Of a stretch of 64,000 nucleotides of DNA, positions 29,804-38,457 are shown piece after piece. The stretch is from the NCBI RefSeq assembly GCF_014207905.1, contig NZ_JACHLB010000003.1, positions 186,001 to 250,000 on the forward strand. Direction: 5' to 3'. How positions within the stretch are numbered: the stretch's first letter is position 1; every line of letters starts with the position of its first letter. The notes beneath the pieces were generated by a model. It had not been told where the DNA came from. It saw nothing but the letters and a program-made list of their open reading frames with translations, and made no database searches. The DNA is from Flavobacterium notoginsengisoli (GTDB lineage Bacteria > Bacteroidota > Bacteroidia > Flavobacteriales > Flavobacteriaceae). Made by a program: the position numbers and the translations under genes.

Positions 29804-30185
29804 TATTTATAGTATTGATTTTTTTCTTGTACTAAAATTACGAGGCATTTATTTAAAGCGCTATAATTTTTACAAATAAATGTATTTTTAACACTTTTAC
29901 CAAATAACAGGGACAATTTAAAAGAATATAAAATTACAGGCATCCTGTACCCTCCTGTAATATTGCCCTTAAGACATTCTCTTTCAAAAACTGACTTTTC
30001 ATTATCTTCTGATTTCACAATCAAAAAAAGTTAAATTCATAATAATTCTGTGATAAACTGCCTAAAAATAGCTTTTCATAATATTTTTTTAATAGATTTG
30101 TGTAATCGATTACATTTAGAAATTATTATTTATTAGAAGCTAAATTTCCAGATAAATAAAATAAACACCAAAAAATTTACTAACA
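29804..30185. other. intergenic region between divergent pectin operons
   Basis: No gene is supported in these 382 bases. The GH28 side holds a clear promoter and LacI-type operator (30093-30114). On the minus side I find no convincing TAnnTTTG box for the beta-helix operon. A possible 73-residue minus-strand frame lacks any protein-like character. Confidence 0.6.
30093..30114 (+). promoter_or_regulatory. GH28-PL10 promoter -7 box with adjoining LacI-type operator
   Basis: TAGATTTG (30093-30100) matches the TAnnTTTG -7 consensus. Directly after it comes TGTAATCGATTACA (30101-30114), a perfect 14-bp palindrome with central CG as in LacI-family operators. A repressor bound there would sit over the transcription start. 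No LacI gene lies in the window. Confidence 0.7.
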
Positions 30186-31868
30186 ATGAAAACCAACCGA
30201 CTACAATTTGCTTCTCTTGCTCTTGCTTTAATGATGTGTCTGAGTTCTAAAAATGGGATTGCCCAGAGCGTTCCGAATAGCACTTACCAAAACATTGAGT
30301 TTAAAATGTCTAAAGTTAACGAGCCTGTTATCCCTAACAATACTGTTAATCTAAAAGACTTTGGAGCGGTAAACGGCGGTTATGTTTTAAACACAAAAGC
30401 GTTTGCAGATGCGATTGATGCGCTTTCTAAAAAAGGTGGCGGAAAACTAATTATTCCGCCCGGAATTTGGCTGACTGGCCCAATCATTCTAAAAAGTAAT
30501 ATTGAACTGCATGCTGAAACTGGTGCTTTGATTAAATTCTCTACCGACAAATCTTTATATCCTATTATAGAAACGAGTTTTGAAGGTTTAAACACTTGGC
30601 GTTGCATCTCTCCTATTTATGGAAAAAACTTAGAAAACATTGCTTTTACAGGAAAAGGCGTTTGGGACGGTTCTGGTGAAGCCTGGAGACAAGTTAAAAA
30701 GAGTAAACTGACAGACGACCAATGGAAAAAATTTGTGGCTTCTGGCGGAGTTTTAAATGAAAAGAAAGACAGCTGGTATCCTTCTGAGCAATATTTAAAA
30801 GGTGCCAAAGGTGCAGATCAGAATATTCGTCTTGATTTAAAAACAAAAGAAGATTTTGAAGCCATTCATGATTTCTTGCGTCCAGTACTGGTTAGTATTC
30901 AGAATAGTAAAAGAGTATTATTTGACGGACCTGTTTTTCAAAACTCTCCGGCATGGAATATTCACCCTTTATTAATTGAAGATTTAATTGTTCGAAACAT
31001 AACGGTTCGTAATCCTTGGTTTTCTCAAAACGGTGATGGTCTTGATGTGGAATCTTGCAAAAATGTGGTAATCGAAAATTCAAGTTTTGATGTGGGTGAC
31101 GATGCTATTTGTATTAAATCTGGTAAAGATAAAGACGGACGTGACAGAGGTGTTCCTTGCGAAAATATCATTGTAAAAAACAATATAGTGTATCACGGTC
31201 ACGGCGGTGTAACGGTTGGAAGTGAAATGTCTGGCGGTGTAAAAAACCTGCATGTTTCGAATTGTACTTTTATGGGAACAGATGTTGGTCTTCGTTTTAA
31301 AAGCACTCGCGGACGTGGCGGTGTCGTAGAAAACATTTATATCTCAGATGTTTTTATGACGGATATTCCGTCTCAAGCAATTTCTTTCGATTTATATTAT
31401 GGAGGAAAATCTATTGCTGAAACTTTAGCTGAAGGCGGAAATACGGTAAGTACAAAAGCAATTCCGGTTAACGAAGAAACGCCTCAGTTTAAAAATATTG
31501 TAATCAAGAATATTACAATTAAAGGTGCTCAGCAAGCCGTATTTTTACAAGGTCTTCCTGAAATGAATTTAGAGAATATTGAAATCTCAAATCTGATTGC
31601 CAAAGCACAAAAAGGTTTTTCTATAATTGATGCAAACGGAATTAAAATCAACAATGCGCAATTGGATATCGAGGCTAAAAATGCTTTCGAAATTTACAAT
31701 ACTAAAAACCTTTCGCTGAAAAATATTGAGTTTAATCCTTCTTCTTCAAATGCGATTACGATTAATGGTGAAGCGAGTAAGAATATTGATTTGAGTGGTT
31801 CTTCGGCTAATTTTTCGAAGACTACGACAATTGATAAAAATGTTCCTAAGAAAGCGGTTAAATTCTAA
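30186..31868 (+). CDS. secreted GH28 polygalacturonase-type glycosidase
   Basis: 560-residue exported beta-helix hydrolase of pectin galacturonan or rhamnogalacturonan linkages. A signal peptide covers about 1-27 (ALALMMCLSSKNGIAQS). The GH28 active-site set is complete: NGDGLD (282-287), DD at 305-306 in FDVGDDAICI, His339 in GHGGVTVGS, and R370/K372 in LRFKSTRG. The insertions relative to short polygalacturonases suggest an exo- or rhamnogalacturonan-type enzyme. It lies 12 bp upstream of PL10 in the same operon, under the LacI-type operator at 30101. Family confident, exact linkage not. Confidence 0.92.
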   Translation: MKTNRLQFASLALALMMCLSSKNGIAQSVPNSTYQNIEFKMSKVNEPVIPNNTVNLKDFGAVNGGYVLNTKAFADAIDALSKKGGGKLIIPPGIWLTGPIILKSNIELHAETGALIKFSTDKSLYPIIETSFEGLNTWRCISPIYGKNLENIAFTGKGVWDGSGEAWRQVKKSKLTDDQWKKFVASGGVLNEKKDSWYPSEQYLKGAKGADQNIRLDLKTKEDFEAIHDFLRPVLVSIQNSKRVLFDGPVFQNSPAWNIHPLLIEDLIVRNITVRNPWFSQNGDGLDVESCKNVVIENSSFDVGDDAICIKSGKDKDGRDRGVPCENIIVKNNIVYHGHGGVTVGSEMSGGVKNLHVSNCTFMGTDVGLRFKSTRGRGGVVENIYISDVFMTDIPSQAISFDLYYGGKSIAETLAEGGNTVSTKAIPVNEETPQFKNIVIKNITIKGAQQAVFLQGLPEMNLENIEISNLIAKAQKGFSIIDANGIKINNAQLDIEAKNAFEIYNTKNLSLKNIEFNPSSSNAITINGEASKNIDLSGSSANFSKTTTIDKNVPKKAVKF

Positions 31869-31880
31869 AACAGAGGTTCT

Positions 31881-33056
31881 ATGTTCAATTCCGTAAACAG
31901 CTCAAAATTACTGGCATCAGCCTTTTGTATCTTTTCCGTTTTATGTTTAAATGCACAGACAAGTGAAATAAGTACAAAACCTTTTACTGATGGAACTAAT
32001 CATTGGTATTTTATTAAAGATAAAACCAATATCATAAATCCAATTCCGAATCAGCCGAAATATGCCGAAACGGATTACACAAAAATCGCCGATAATATTC
32101 TGTATTTCCAACGTGATAACGGCGGATGGCCAAAGAACTACGATATGAAAGCTATCTTGACGCCACAACAAGTTGACAGCGTAGTGAAAACAAAATATAT
32201 TGAACATACTACCTTTGATAATGAAACAACTTACACTCATATTCATTATCTGGCGCAGGTTTATACGCTTACAAAAGATGAAAGATATAAAGACGGTTGT
32301 CTGCGAGGCATTAATTTTACTTTAAAAGCACAATATCCAAACGGAGGCTGGCCACAATATTATCCGCTGGAAAAAGGATATAGCCGTCATATTACCTTTA
32401 ATGACGGAGCTTATATGGGAATTATGAATCTCTTGAAAAAGATTGTAAACAATGATCCTGATTATGCTTTTATTGATGCTAAAACCAGAAAAAAAGTAAC
32501 TGCAGCATATCAAAAAGGATTGGACTGTATTTTAAAAATGCAGATTAAAGACAACGGAAAATTAACTGCTTGGTGTCAGCAGCATGACGAAATAACGCTT
32601 GAACCTGCCTGGGCTCGTAAATTTGAACCGCCAAGCATCTGTAATGCCGAAAGCGTTGATGTTGTTTTATTTCTGATGGATATTGATAATCCAAATGAAA
32701 AAATAATTAATGCTGTCCAAGGTGCTATAAAATGGTTTCAGAATTCTAAAATTTATAATACCAGAGTCGAAAGTTTTGCAGCTGAAGAAATGGAATCCAA
32801 ATACAAGAAAATCAAGAATGACGTTAGAGTGGTAAACGATCCAACTGCTCCGCCAATCTGGACTCGCTATTATGAATTAAAAACACACAGACCTTTGTTC
32901 AGTGATCGTGACAGTGAGTTTTTATATTCGTTGGCAGAAGTAAGCCGTGAAAGAAGAACGGGTTATGCGTGGTATACGGATAAGCCTGAAAAAGCCTTAA
33001 AAAAATATCCTGAATGGCAGAAGAAATGGGCTCCTGACGATAATGTTTTGAAATAA
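31881..33056 (+). CDS. secreted pectate lyase, PL10 family
   Basis: 391-residue exported lyase of the PL10 (PelA) family, cutting polygalacturonate by beta-elimination with an (alpha/alpha)3 toroid fold. A signal peptide covers about 1-25 (FCIFSVLCLNAQT). Family phrases are NILYFQRDNGGWPKNYDM, TTFDNETTYTHIHYLAQVY, QYPNGGWPQYYPL, SICNAESVDVVLFLMDI and IWTRYYELKTHRPLFSDRD, the last containing the Arg-rich active-site segment. Length is normal. It is co-transcribed with GH28, so the two probably act in series on the galacturonan backbone. Confidence 0.93.
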   Translation: MFNSVNSSKLLASAFCIFSVLCLNAQTSEISTKPFTDGTNHWYFIKDKTNIINPIPNQPKYAETDYTKIADNILYFQRDNGGWPKNYDMKAILTPQQVDSVVKTKYIEHTTFDNETTYTHIHYLAQVYTLTKDERYKDGCLRGINFTLKAQYPNGGWPQYYPLEKGYSRHITFNDGAYMGIMNLLKKIVNNDPDYAFIDAKTRKKVTAAYQKGLDCILKMQIKDNGKLTAWCQQHDEITLEPAWARKFEPPSICNAESVDVVLFLMDIDNPNEKIINAVQGAIKWFQNSKIYNTRVESFAAEEMESKYKKIKNDVRVVNDPTAPPIWTRYYELKTHRPLFSDRDSEFLYSLAEVSRERRTGYAWYTDKPEKALKKYPEWQKKWAPDDNVLK

Positions 33057-33063
33057 GTTTTTA

Positions 33064-33123
33064 CCACAGATTAAAAGGATTTTAACAGATTTTTTTAATC
33101 ACTTTAATCCTTTTAATCTGTGG
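33064..33123. repeat. intergenic hairpin (CCACAGATTAAAAGG) between converging genes
   Basis: Perfect 17-bp arms (33064-33080 and 33107-33123; CCACAGATTAAAAGGAT and complement) with further pairing inside and an internal T-run. It probably serves as a terminator for PL10 and, in reverse, for the lactonase operon. Confidence 0.85.
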
Positions 33124-33133
33124 CTATAAAATT

Positions 33134-33967
33134 TTATTTCAAGCCGTAAAATTCATTCGCATTTTCAAACCAAATCTTATTTTGGTCTTCAACAGAAAAC
33201 TTCGAAATATAATCTTCTAAAGTTTTTACTACTTCGCGATAATCTGAAGCAACGTTAAGAACTGGCCAATCTGAACCATACATTAATTTATCAGCTGAGA
33301 AGTTTTCAAAAATCACATCTAAATACGGCTTCAAATCTGCTGGTTTCCAGTTTTTCCAGTCGGCTTCTGTGACCATTCCTGAGATTTTACACCAAACATT
33401 GTCGTATTTTGCAATTTCTTCGATTCCTTTTTTCCAAGAATCAATACTTCCTGATTTAATATCTGGTTTAGCGATATGATCAATCACAAAACGCTGTTCT
33501 GGAAAATCTTTTACCAAACGTACTGCAGCCGGAAGCTGTCTGTGGAAAATTAATATATCGTAAGTATAATTGAATGGTTTTAAAGCTTTGATTCCTCTTC
33601 TGAATTCCTCACCATCCATAAAATCATCAGCTTCGCCCTGAACTACGTGTCTGAAACCTTTTAATTTTTTTTGATTTGAAAAAAATTGCAAACGTTCTTC
33701 AATATTCTCATTTCGTAAATCGATCCAGCCTACAACTCCTTTTATAAAATCATTTTTAGAAGTTAAATCCAATAAAAACTGAGTTTCTTCTTCTGATTGG
33801 CTTGCCTGAACTGCCACACAACCTTCAAACTGATTAGCTTTTAATAATGGCTCTAAATCTTCTGGAAGAAAATGTCTTTGAATATTCTGCATGGTTTCGT
33901 CGATCCAGCTATCTCGAACAGGATCGAACACCCAAAAATGCTGATGGGAATCTATTCTTTTACTCAT
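33134..33967 (-). CDS. COG3618 amidohydrolase, probable L-fucono/L-rhamnono-lactonase
   Basis: 277-residue cytoplasmic TIM-barrel hydrolase of the amidohydrolase-2 family. Metal-binding motifs: DSHQHFWVFDP at the N-terminus (HxH), FVIDHIAKPDI mid-protein and MYGSDWPVLNV near the end. Members include L-fuconolactonase and L-rhamnono-1,4-lactonase, which open the lactone made by sugar dehydrogenases. Six bp after the SDR gene, it is the last gene of the minus arm of the island, with FAH and zinc dehydrogenase genes upstream. A deoxysugar lactone is the likely substrate (inference). Confidence 0.85.
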   Translation of the reverse strand: MSKRIDSHQHFWVFDPVRDSWIDETMQNIQRHFLPEDLEPLLKANQFEGCVAVQASQSEEETQFLLDLTSKNDFIKGVVGWIDLRNENIEERLQFFSNQKKLKGFRHVVQGEADDFMDGEEFRRGIKALKPFNYTYDILIFHRQLPAAVRLVKDFPEQRFVIDHIAKPDIKSGSIDSWKKGIEEIAKYDNVWCKISGMVTEADWKNWKPADLKPYLDVIFENFSADKLMYGSDWPVLNVASDYREVVKTLEDYISKFSVEDQNKIWFENANEFYGLK

Positions 33968-33973
33968 AACTTT

Positions 33974-34771
33974 TTAATTAACATCGCTGATTAAAGCGCG
34001 GTCTAAATGTACGTAACCTCCATCCACAAAAACAAATTGTCCTGTAGTATGCGATGATTTTTCAGAAATGATGAAAAGAGCCGTATCAGCAATTTCTTCT
34101 GTTTTAGTCATTCGGCTTTCTAATGGAATCGTTTTACTGATTTTTTTCAAAACCGCTTCTCCATCTGGCAATGTTTTAATCCAATCTTCGTAAGCTGGCG
34201 TATAACTTTCGGCAATAATAATCGCATTCGAACGGATTCCGTACTGAATCAAATCGACAGCCCATTCTCTTGTTAAACCTAAAACTCCACCTTTCGCAGC
34301 AGCGTAACCCGAAGTTCCGCCCTGTCCAGTTAAGGCAACTTTTGAACCGATATTCAAAATATTTCCTTTAGATTCTTTTAAATATGGAAGTGAATATTTA
34401 GCTAAAAGAAAATAACTTACCACATTCAGTTTCAGAGAATCCATAAATTCCTCATAAGAAGCGTCCAATCCTGCTCCATCATTAACACCAACGTTATTGA
34501 TAACAGCATCGATTCTTCCATATTTTGCTCCAATTACTTTTACGGCATTTTCTATCGCAACAGGATCGGTAACGTCAGTCTGCACAAATGAAGAATTAAT
34601 GCCTCTTTTTTGAAGTCTTTCTGCGTATTCAAAACCTCTTGCATTTCTATCAACTAAAACCGGAATTGCGCCTTCATCTGCCAATCTATTAACGATAGTT
34701 TCTCCAATACTACCTTCTTTTCCAGCCGAACCAGAAACGACAACTATTTTATTTTTTAAGTTTAAATCCAT
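33974..34771 (-). CDS. SDR-family dehydrogenase, sugar or keto-deoxy-sugar-acid oxidising
   Basis: 265-residue classical short-chain dehydrogenase: nucleotide-binding VVSGSAGKEGSIGETIVNRL, DVTDP, NNVGVNDG, catalytic Ser in NIGSKVALTGQGG and YAAAKGG (Tyr/Lys). The insertion in the glycine-rich loop is common among L-fucose dehydrogenase-like proteins. In the diketo-hydrolase route an SDR oxidises either the free sugar (step 1) or 2-keto-3-deoxy-fuconate (step 4); sequence alone does not tell which. The lactonase gene follows at 6 bp. Confidence 0.88.
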   Translation of the reverse strand: MDLNLKNKIVVVSGSAGKEGSIGETIVNRLADEGAIPVLVDRNARGFEYAERLQKRGINSSFVQTDVTDPVAIENAVKVIGAKYGRIDAVINNVGVNDGAGLDASYEEFMDSLKLNVVSYFLLAKYSLPYLKESKGNILNIGSKVALTGQGGTSGYAAAKGGVLGLTREWAVDLIQYGIRSNAIIIAESYTPAYEDWIKTLPDGEAVLKKISKTIPLESRMTKTEEIADTALFIISEKSSHTTGQFVFVDGGYVHLDRALISDVN

Positions 34772-34796
34772 TTTTTTTTGTGTTAGATGTAACTTG

Positions 34797-34890
34797 TAAA
34801 ATGTGAATTGTGAATTGTGAATTGTGAAATATATTCAACTTAAACTTGCTCACATTTCACATTTCACTAATTACTTTTCACTAATAACTA
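34797..34890. repeat. low-complexity tandem repeat in the SDR-ADH gap
   Basis: GTGAATTGTGAATTGTGAA and, further on, TCACATTTCACATTTCAC and AATAACTAATTACTCAAT form short tandem units that are partly complementary. They run right up to the stop codon of the zinc dehydrogenase gene. Confidence 0.6.
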
Positions 34891-34891
34891 A

Positions 34892-35905
34892 TTACTCAAT
34901 TTCAATCAATGCCTTAATTACATTATTCTTAGGATCAATCAAGTTTCCAAAATCAGTAATCATTTCATCAAAACTAGTTCTATGCGTAATATATTTTTTA
35001 GGATCGATTTTTCCTTCTTTCAGGCATTTCATTACATATTCGAAATCTTCAATTGTAGCATTTCTACTGCTCATTAAAGTTGATTCTCTTTTGTGGAAAT
35101 CAGGGTGACTGAAACTCAATTCTCCTTTTTGAAGTCCAACCAAAACAAATCTTCCACCATGCGAAATATAATTGAAAGCGCTGTTCATGACTTTCTGATT
35201 TCCAGTCGCATCAATTACCACATTCGCCATATCTCCGTTGGTTAACTCAGCTAGTTTTTGAGCAACATCATCATTCAATGGATTAATCGTTTCGTCTGCT
35301 TGTAATTGTTCTTTACAAAAATTCAGTCTGTAATCGTTAATATCCATTACGATTACTTTTGCACCCGCAATTTTAGCAAACTGAATCAAACCAATTCCGA
35401 TTGGACCTGCTCCCATTACCAAAACAGTATCTGTTGGTTTTACAGCCGCTCTTCTAACTCCGTGCGCTGCAATTGCCAATGGTTCAACCAAGGCCAATTC
35501 GTCATAATCTAAACCTTGACCGTGCAATAAATACTGTTCTGGAATCGAAACATATTCAGCCATTCCGCCATCAATATGAACTCCGAAAACTTTGATATTT
35601 ACACAGCAGTTTGTTAAGCCGTTTCTGCACGCCACACATTTTCCGCAGTTGAAATATGGAATAAAAGTTACTTTATCTCCTGGTTTAAAACCTTCGGCAT
35701 TTCCATTTACATATTCTGCAGCCAATTCATGACCTAAAATTCTTGGATATTCAAAATAAGGCTGAGTTCCGCCAAAAGCGTGAATATCAGTTCCGCAGAT
35801 TCCGATTCTTTTAATTTTCAATAAAACTTCACCATCTTTTGGTTCTGGAATCGCTGTTTCTTTTAGTAAAAATTCCTGCGGTTTTTCGCAAACAATATAT
35901 TTCAT
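34892..35905 (-). CDS. zinc-dependent medium-chain alcohol/sugar dehydrogenase
   Basis: 337-residue cytoplasmic MDR enzyme. Catalytic zinc ligands: Cys in GICGTDIHAFGG and the His-Glu pair in GHELAAEYV. The structural zinc site is the four-Cys cluster NCGKCVACRNGLTNCC, and the Rossmann motif is VMGAGPIGIGLIQFA. Family members oxidise secondary hydroxyls of sugars or polyols, for example L-galactose, L-fucose or sorbitol-like substrates. In the operon with FAH, SDR and lactonase it could do the first oxidation of the imported deoxysugar. Specificity is not readable. Confidence 0.9.
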   Translation of the reverse strand: MKYIVCEKPQEFLLKETAIPEPKDGEVLLKIKRIGICGTDIHAFGGTQPYFEYPRILGHELAAEYVNGNAEGFKPGDKVTFIPYFNCGKCVACRNGLTNCCVNIKVFGVHIDGGMAEYVSIPEQYLLHGQGLDYDELALVEPLAIAAHGVRRAAVKPTDTVLVMGAGPIGIGLIQFAKIAGAKVIVMDINDYRLNFCKEQLQADETINPLNDDVAQKLAELTNGDMANVVIDATGNQKVMNSAFNYISHGGRFVLVGLQKGELSFSHPDFHKRESTLMSSRNATIEDFEYVMKCLKEGKIDPKKYITHRTSFDEMITDFGNLIDPKNNVIKALIEIE

Positions 35906-35931
35906 TTTTTGTTTCGTTTAAATTTCTAATT

Positions 35932-36057
35932 GGACGCGGATGAAACGGATTTACTTCGTAAAAACGCGGATTAAAACGGATTTTATTGTTAAGAAAAACG
36001 ATGAAAAATCCGTTAAATCCGTGTCTTCGCGATAGCGAATCAGTTTTATCCGCGTTA
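35932..36057. repeat. uninterrupted palindromic repeat (GACGCGGATGAAACGG family)
   Basis: Arms GGACGCGGATGAAACGGATT and, on the right, GATAGCGAATCAGTTTTATCCGCG pair imperfectly over about 50 bp, with a short loop (TATTGTTAAGAAAAACGATG). It is the intact relative of 20842-21096 and lies within the minus-strand operon between FAH and the zinc dehydrogenase genes. Confidence 0.8.
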
Positions 36058-36088
36058 CCATTCGTTAGTATAATAACAGATAGTTATA

Positions 36089-36943
36089 TTATTTTTTATA
36101 AGCAACCGCTTTTTGTTTACTTGTTCCTAAACCTTCAATTCCAAGTTCAATAACGTCACCCGCTTTAATGTAAATCGGATCTGGTTTTATCCCTAAACCA
36201 ACTCCCGGAGGCGTTCCTGTACTGATGATATCGCCCGGAAGCAAAGTCATAAACTGACTTAAATAATGCAGTAAATAAGGAATTTTAAAAACCAGATTCA
36301 ATGTATTGCTGTCTTGATATTTTTTACCGTTTACAGTCAGCCACATCTTTAAATTGTCTACATCAGCGATTTCGTCTTTTGTTGCCAAAAATGGCCCAAG
36401 AGGCGCAAAAGTGTCGCTTCCTTTTCCTTTTGCCCATTGTCCTCCGCGCTCCAGTTGGAAAGCTCTTTCACTGTAATCATTCAATAAAGCATATCCAGCC
36501 ACATAATCCAAAGCTTCTGCTTCTTCCACATAACTTGCTTTTTTACCTACAACAAAAGCCAATTCCACTTCCCAGTCTGTTTTTTCACTGTTTTTTGGAA
36601 TAATCAAATCATCATCTGGACCGCACAAAGAAGTTGTCGATTTGAAGAAAATAATAGGTTCTGTCGGAATCGGTGCGTTGGTTTCTTTACAGTGATCAAT
36701 ATAATTCAATCCAATGCAGATTATTTTTGAAGGACGAGCCACAGGTGAACCCAAACGTACCGAAGCATCTACTTCTGGCAAAGTTGGATTACTTTCTAAT
36801 GCTTTTTGCAGTTTTTCCAATCCGTTTTCTTCAAAAAAGCTCTCGTTAAAATCGGTTACAAGTGAAGAAACATCATATCTTTTTTCCCCAATCAAAACTC
36901 CGGGCTTCTCTTTTCCGATTTCTCCAAAACGTATTAATTTCAT
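36089..36943 (-). CDS. fumarylacetoacetate hydrolase-family protein, probable diketo-deoxy-sugar-acid hydrolase
   Basis: 284-residue cytoplasmic FAH-fold enzyme. Family motifs: ICIGLNYIDHCKET, the metal-binding DWEVELAFVVGKKA, LLNDYSERAFQLERGGQWAK and STGTPPGVGLGIKPDP. Close families include 2,4-diketo-3-deoxy-L-fuconate or L-rhamnonate hydrolase, which yields pyruvate and L-lactate, and related ureidoglycolate lyase-like proteins. It is the first gene of the minus arm. Its promoter overlaps one arm of the 32-bp inverted repeat, so it is probably induced together with the plus arm. Confidence 0.87.
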   Translation of the reverse strand: MKLIRFGEIGKEKPGVLIGEKRYDVSSLVTDFNESFFEENGLEKLQKALESNPTLPEVDASVRLGSPVARPSKIICIGLNYIDHCKETNAPIPTEPIIFFKSTTSLCGPDDDLIIPKNSEKTDWEVELAFVVGKKASYVEEAEALDYVAGYALLNDYSERAFQLERGGQWAKGKGSDTFAPLGPFLATKDEIADVDNLKMWLTVNGKKYQDSNTLNLVFKIPYLLHYLSQFMTLLPGDIISTGTPPGVGLGIKPDPIYIKAGDVIELGIEGLGTSKQKAVAYKK

Positions 36944-37030
36944 AATCGTATATTTTTAGTTGTTAGTTTATTATTTACAGTAAATCCTCCTTTACCAATT
37001 CAAAATTCCTCAAAAAGAACAAAGCAAAAT

Positions 37031-37062
37031 TAATAAATGTAAAATTTACAATTACAAAAGTA
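37031..37062 (-). promoter_or_regulatory. operator and -7 box of the FAH operon (arm 1 of a 32-bp inverted repeat)
   Basis: Contains the 13-bp near-palindrome TGTAAAATTTACA (37038-37050) and, read on the minus strand, TACTTTTG (37062-37055), a match to TAnnTTTG. All 32 bases are repeated as an exact reverse complement at 37239-37270. The upstream -33 element on this side is weak. Confidence 0.8.
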
Positions 37063-37216
37063 CTTCTTAAAAATTAATATCCGACCTATATTTTATTTTC
37101 CGTTAATGAAAATGACTAAACTTTAAATTTTTATAACAATTTTTAGACGGTTTGTAAAAATTATATCACTAATTATCGATTTATGTAAAAAAGATTTCTT
37201 AAAAAGAAAGGATTTC

Positions 37217-37270
37217 TTGTTCATTTCAATCTTATTTCTACTTTTGTAATTGTAAATTTTACATTTATTA
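37217..37270 (+). promoter_or_regulatory. promoter and operator of the CoA-transferase/SBP operon (arm 2 of the inverted repeat)
   Basis: TTG (37217-37219), 19 bp, then TACTTTTG (37239-37246) fits the Bacteroidota promoter. It is followed by TGTAAATTTTACA (37251-37263), which would cover the start site. The shared 13-mer has the dyad look of a GntR- or LacI-type site; no regulator gene is in the window. Confidence 0.82.
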
Positions 37271-37308
37271 TTTCAATCGATTTCACTACCCAAAATTCCT
37301 ATACAAAA

Positions 37309-38457
37309 ATGATAAAATTAAAAGGCATAACTTGGAATCATACAAGAGGTTTGCTCCCTATGGTTGCCACATCGCAACGTTTTACAGAACTACATCCTGA
37401 AGTTGAAATTTCTTGGGAGAAAAGAAGCTTACAAGAATTTGCCGATGCCTCTATCGAAGACTTAGCCAAAAGATTCGATTTATTGGTTATCGATCATCCT
37501 TGGACAGGTTTTGGAGCTCAGACCAAAGCGATTCTTCCGTTATCTGATTATTTATCAAACGAATATATTAAAGATCAAGAAAGTAATACTGTTGGAAAAT
37601 CATACGGAAGTTATGTTTTTCACGACAAATTATGGGCATTGCCAATTGATGCTGCAACTCCGGTTGCTTCTGCCCGCTTAGATCTTTTGGAAAAAAACAA
37701 TTTAGAAGTCCCAAAAACTTATGATGATTTATTGGCTTTAGCTAAAAAAGGCTTAGTCGCTTTTGCAGGAATCCCAGTAGATGTTTTAATGAGTTTCTAT
37801 ATGTTTTGCTGTAGTTTGGGTGAAGCTCCTTTTCTTTCTGAAGAAAAAGTGATTTCTGAAACGACTGGAATCAAAGCGCTTCAAATGTTTAGAGAATTGG
37901 CTCAATTAATTGATTCTGCTAACTTTAATAGAAATCCTATACAAGTTTACGAAGCAATGGTTAATTCAGACGAAATTGCGTATTGTCCTTTCGCTTATGG
38001 TTATTCTAACTATTCTCGCATTGGCTACAGCCGTAAACTTTTACATTTTTATGATTTAGTAAGTTTAAATAATAATCCGATGATTTCGTCTTTGGGTGGA
38101 ACAGGTTTGGCTGTTTCTTCATTCAGCGAGCATACTGAAACTGCAATAAAATATGCCGAATTTACCTGTTCATCACAAGTTCAGCAGAATATTTATACCG
38201 ATAATGGTGGTCAGCCAGGTCATTTACAAGCTTGGAAAAGCGAGAGAATTAATGGCGTAACACATGATTATTTCAAAAATACACTTCCTGCTTTAGAACG
38301 CGCTTTCCTTCGTCCAAGATATTATGGACATATGTATTTCCAAGATCACGCGGGAGATGTGGTTCGTAATTATTTGATGAATGGCGGAGACGAATTAAAA
38401 GTATTGGAAGAAATGAATTCGCTTTACGCGGAATCTTTAAAAATCCAGACGGTATGA
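37309..38457 (+). CDS. solute-binding-protein fold without signal peptide (SBP family 1-like), SBP1
   Basis: 382 residues with the two-lobe pattern of sugar-ABC-transporter binding proteins: GITWNHTRGLLPMVATSQRF, VEISWEKRSLQEF, FDLLVIDHPWTGFG, LPIDAATPVASARLDLLEKN, VPKTYDDLLALAKKG. The mature-like sequence begins at Met1: there is no signal peptide or lipobox, and no ABC permease or ATPase gene is near. It is probably a cytoplasmic ligand-binding or enzyme-partner protein. Its stop overlaps the start of the CoA-transferase gene (ATGA), indicating translational coupling. It heads the plus operon, 39 bp after the operator. The export-less state is seen; its role is inferred. Confidence 0.75.
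   Translation: MIKLKGITWNHTRGLLPMVATSQRFTELHPEVEISWEKRSLQEFADASIEDLAKRFDLLVIDHPWTGFGAQTKAILPLSDYLSNEYIKDQESNTVGKSYGSYVFHDKLWALPIDAATPVASARLDLLEKNNLEVPKTYDDLLALAKKGLVAFAGIPVDVLMSFYMFCCSLGEAPFLSEEKVISETTGIKALQMFRELAQLIDSANFNRNPIQVYEAMVNSDEIAYCPFAYGYSNYSRIGYSRKLLHFYDLVSLNNNPMISSLGGTGLAVSSFSEHTETAIKYAEFTCSSQVQQNIYTDNGGQPGHLQAWKSERINGVTHDYFKNTLPALERAFLRPRYYGHMYFQDHAGDVVRNYLMNGGDELKVLEEMNSLYAESLKIQTV

Noticed and set aside
29804..30024. Possible 73-residue minus-strand gene upstream of the beta-helix gene
   Set aside because: Composition is not protein-like, there is no motif, and it occupies the promoter region of divergent operons.
33134..36943. Assignment of the operon to L-rhamnose or to L-fucose specifically
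   Set aside because: The SDR, lactonase and FAH families serve both sugars, and the sequence alone does not separate them.
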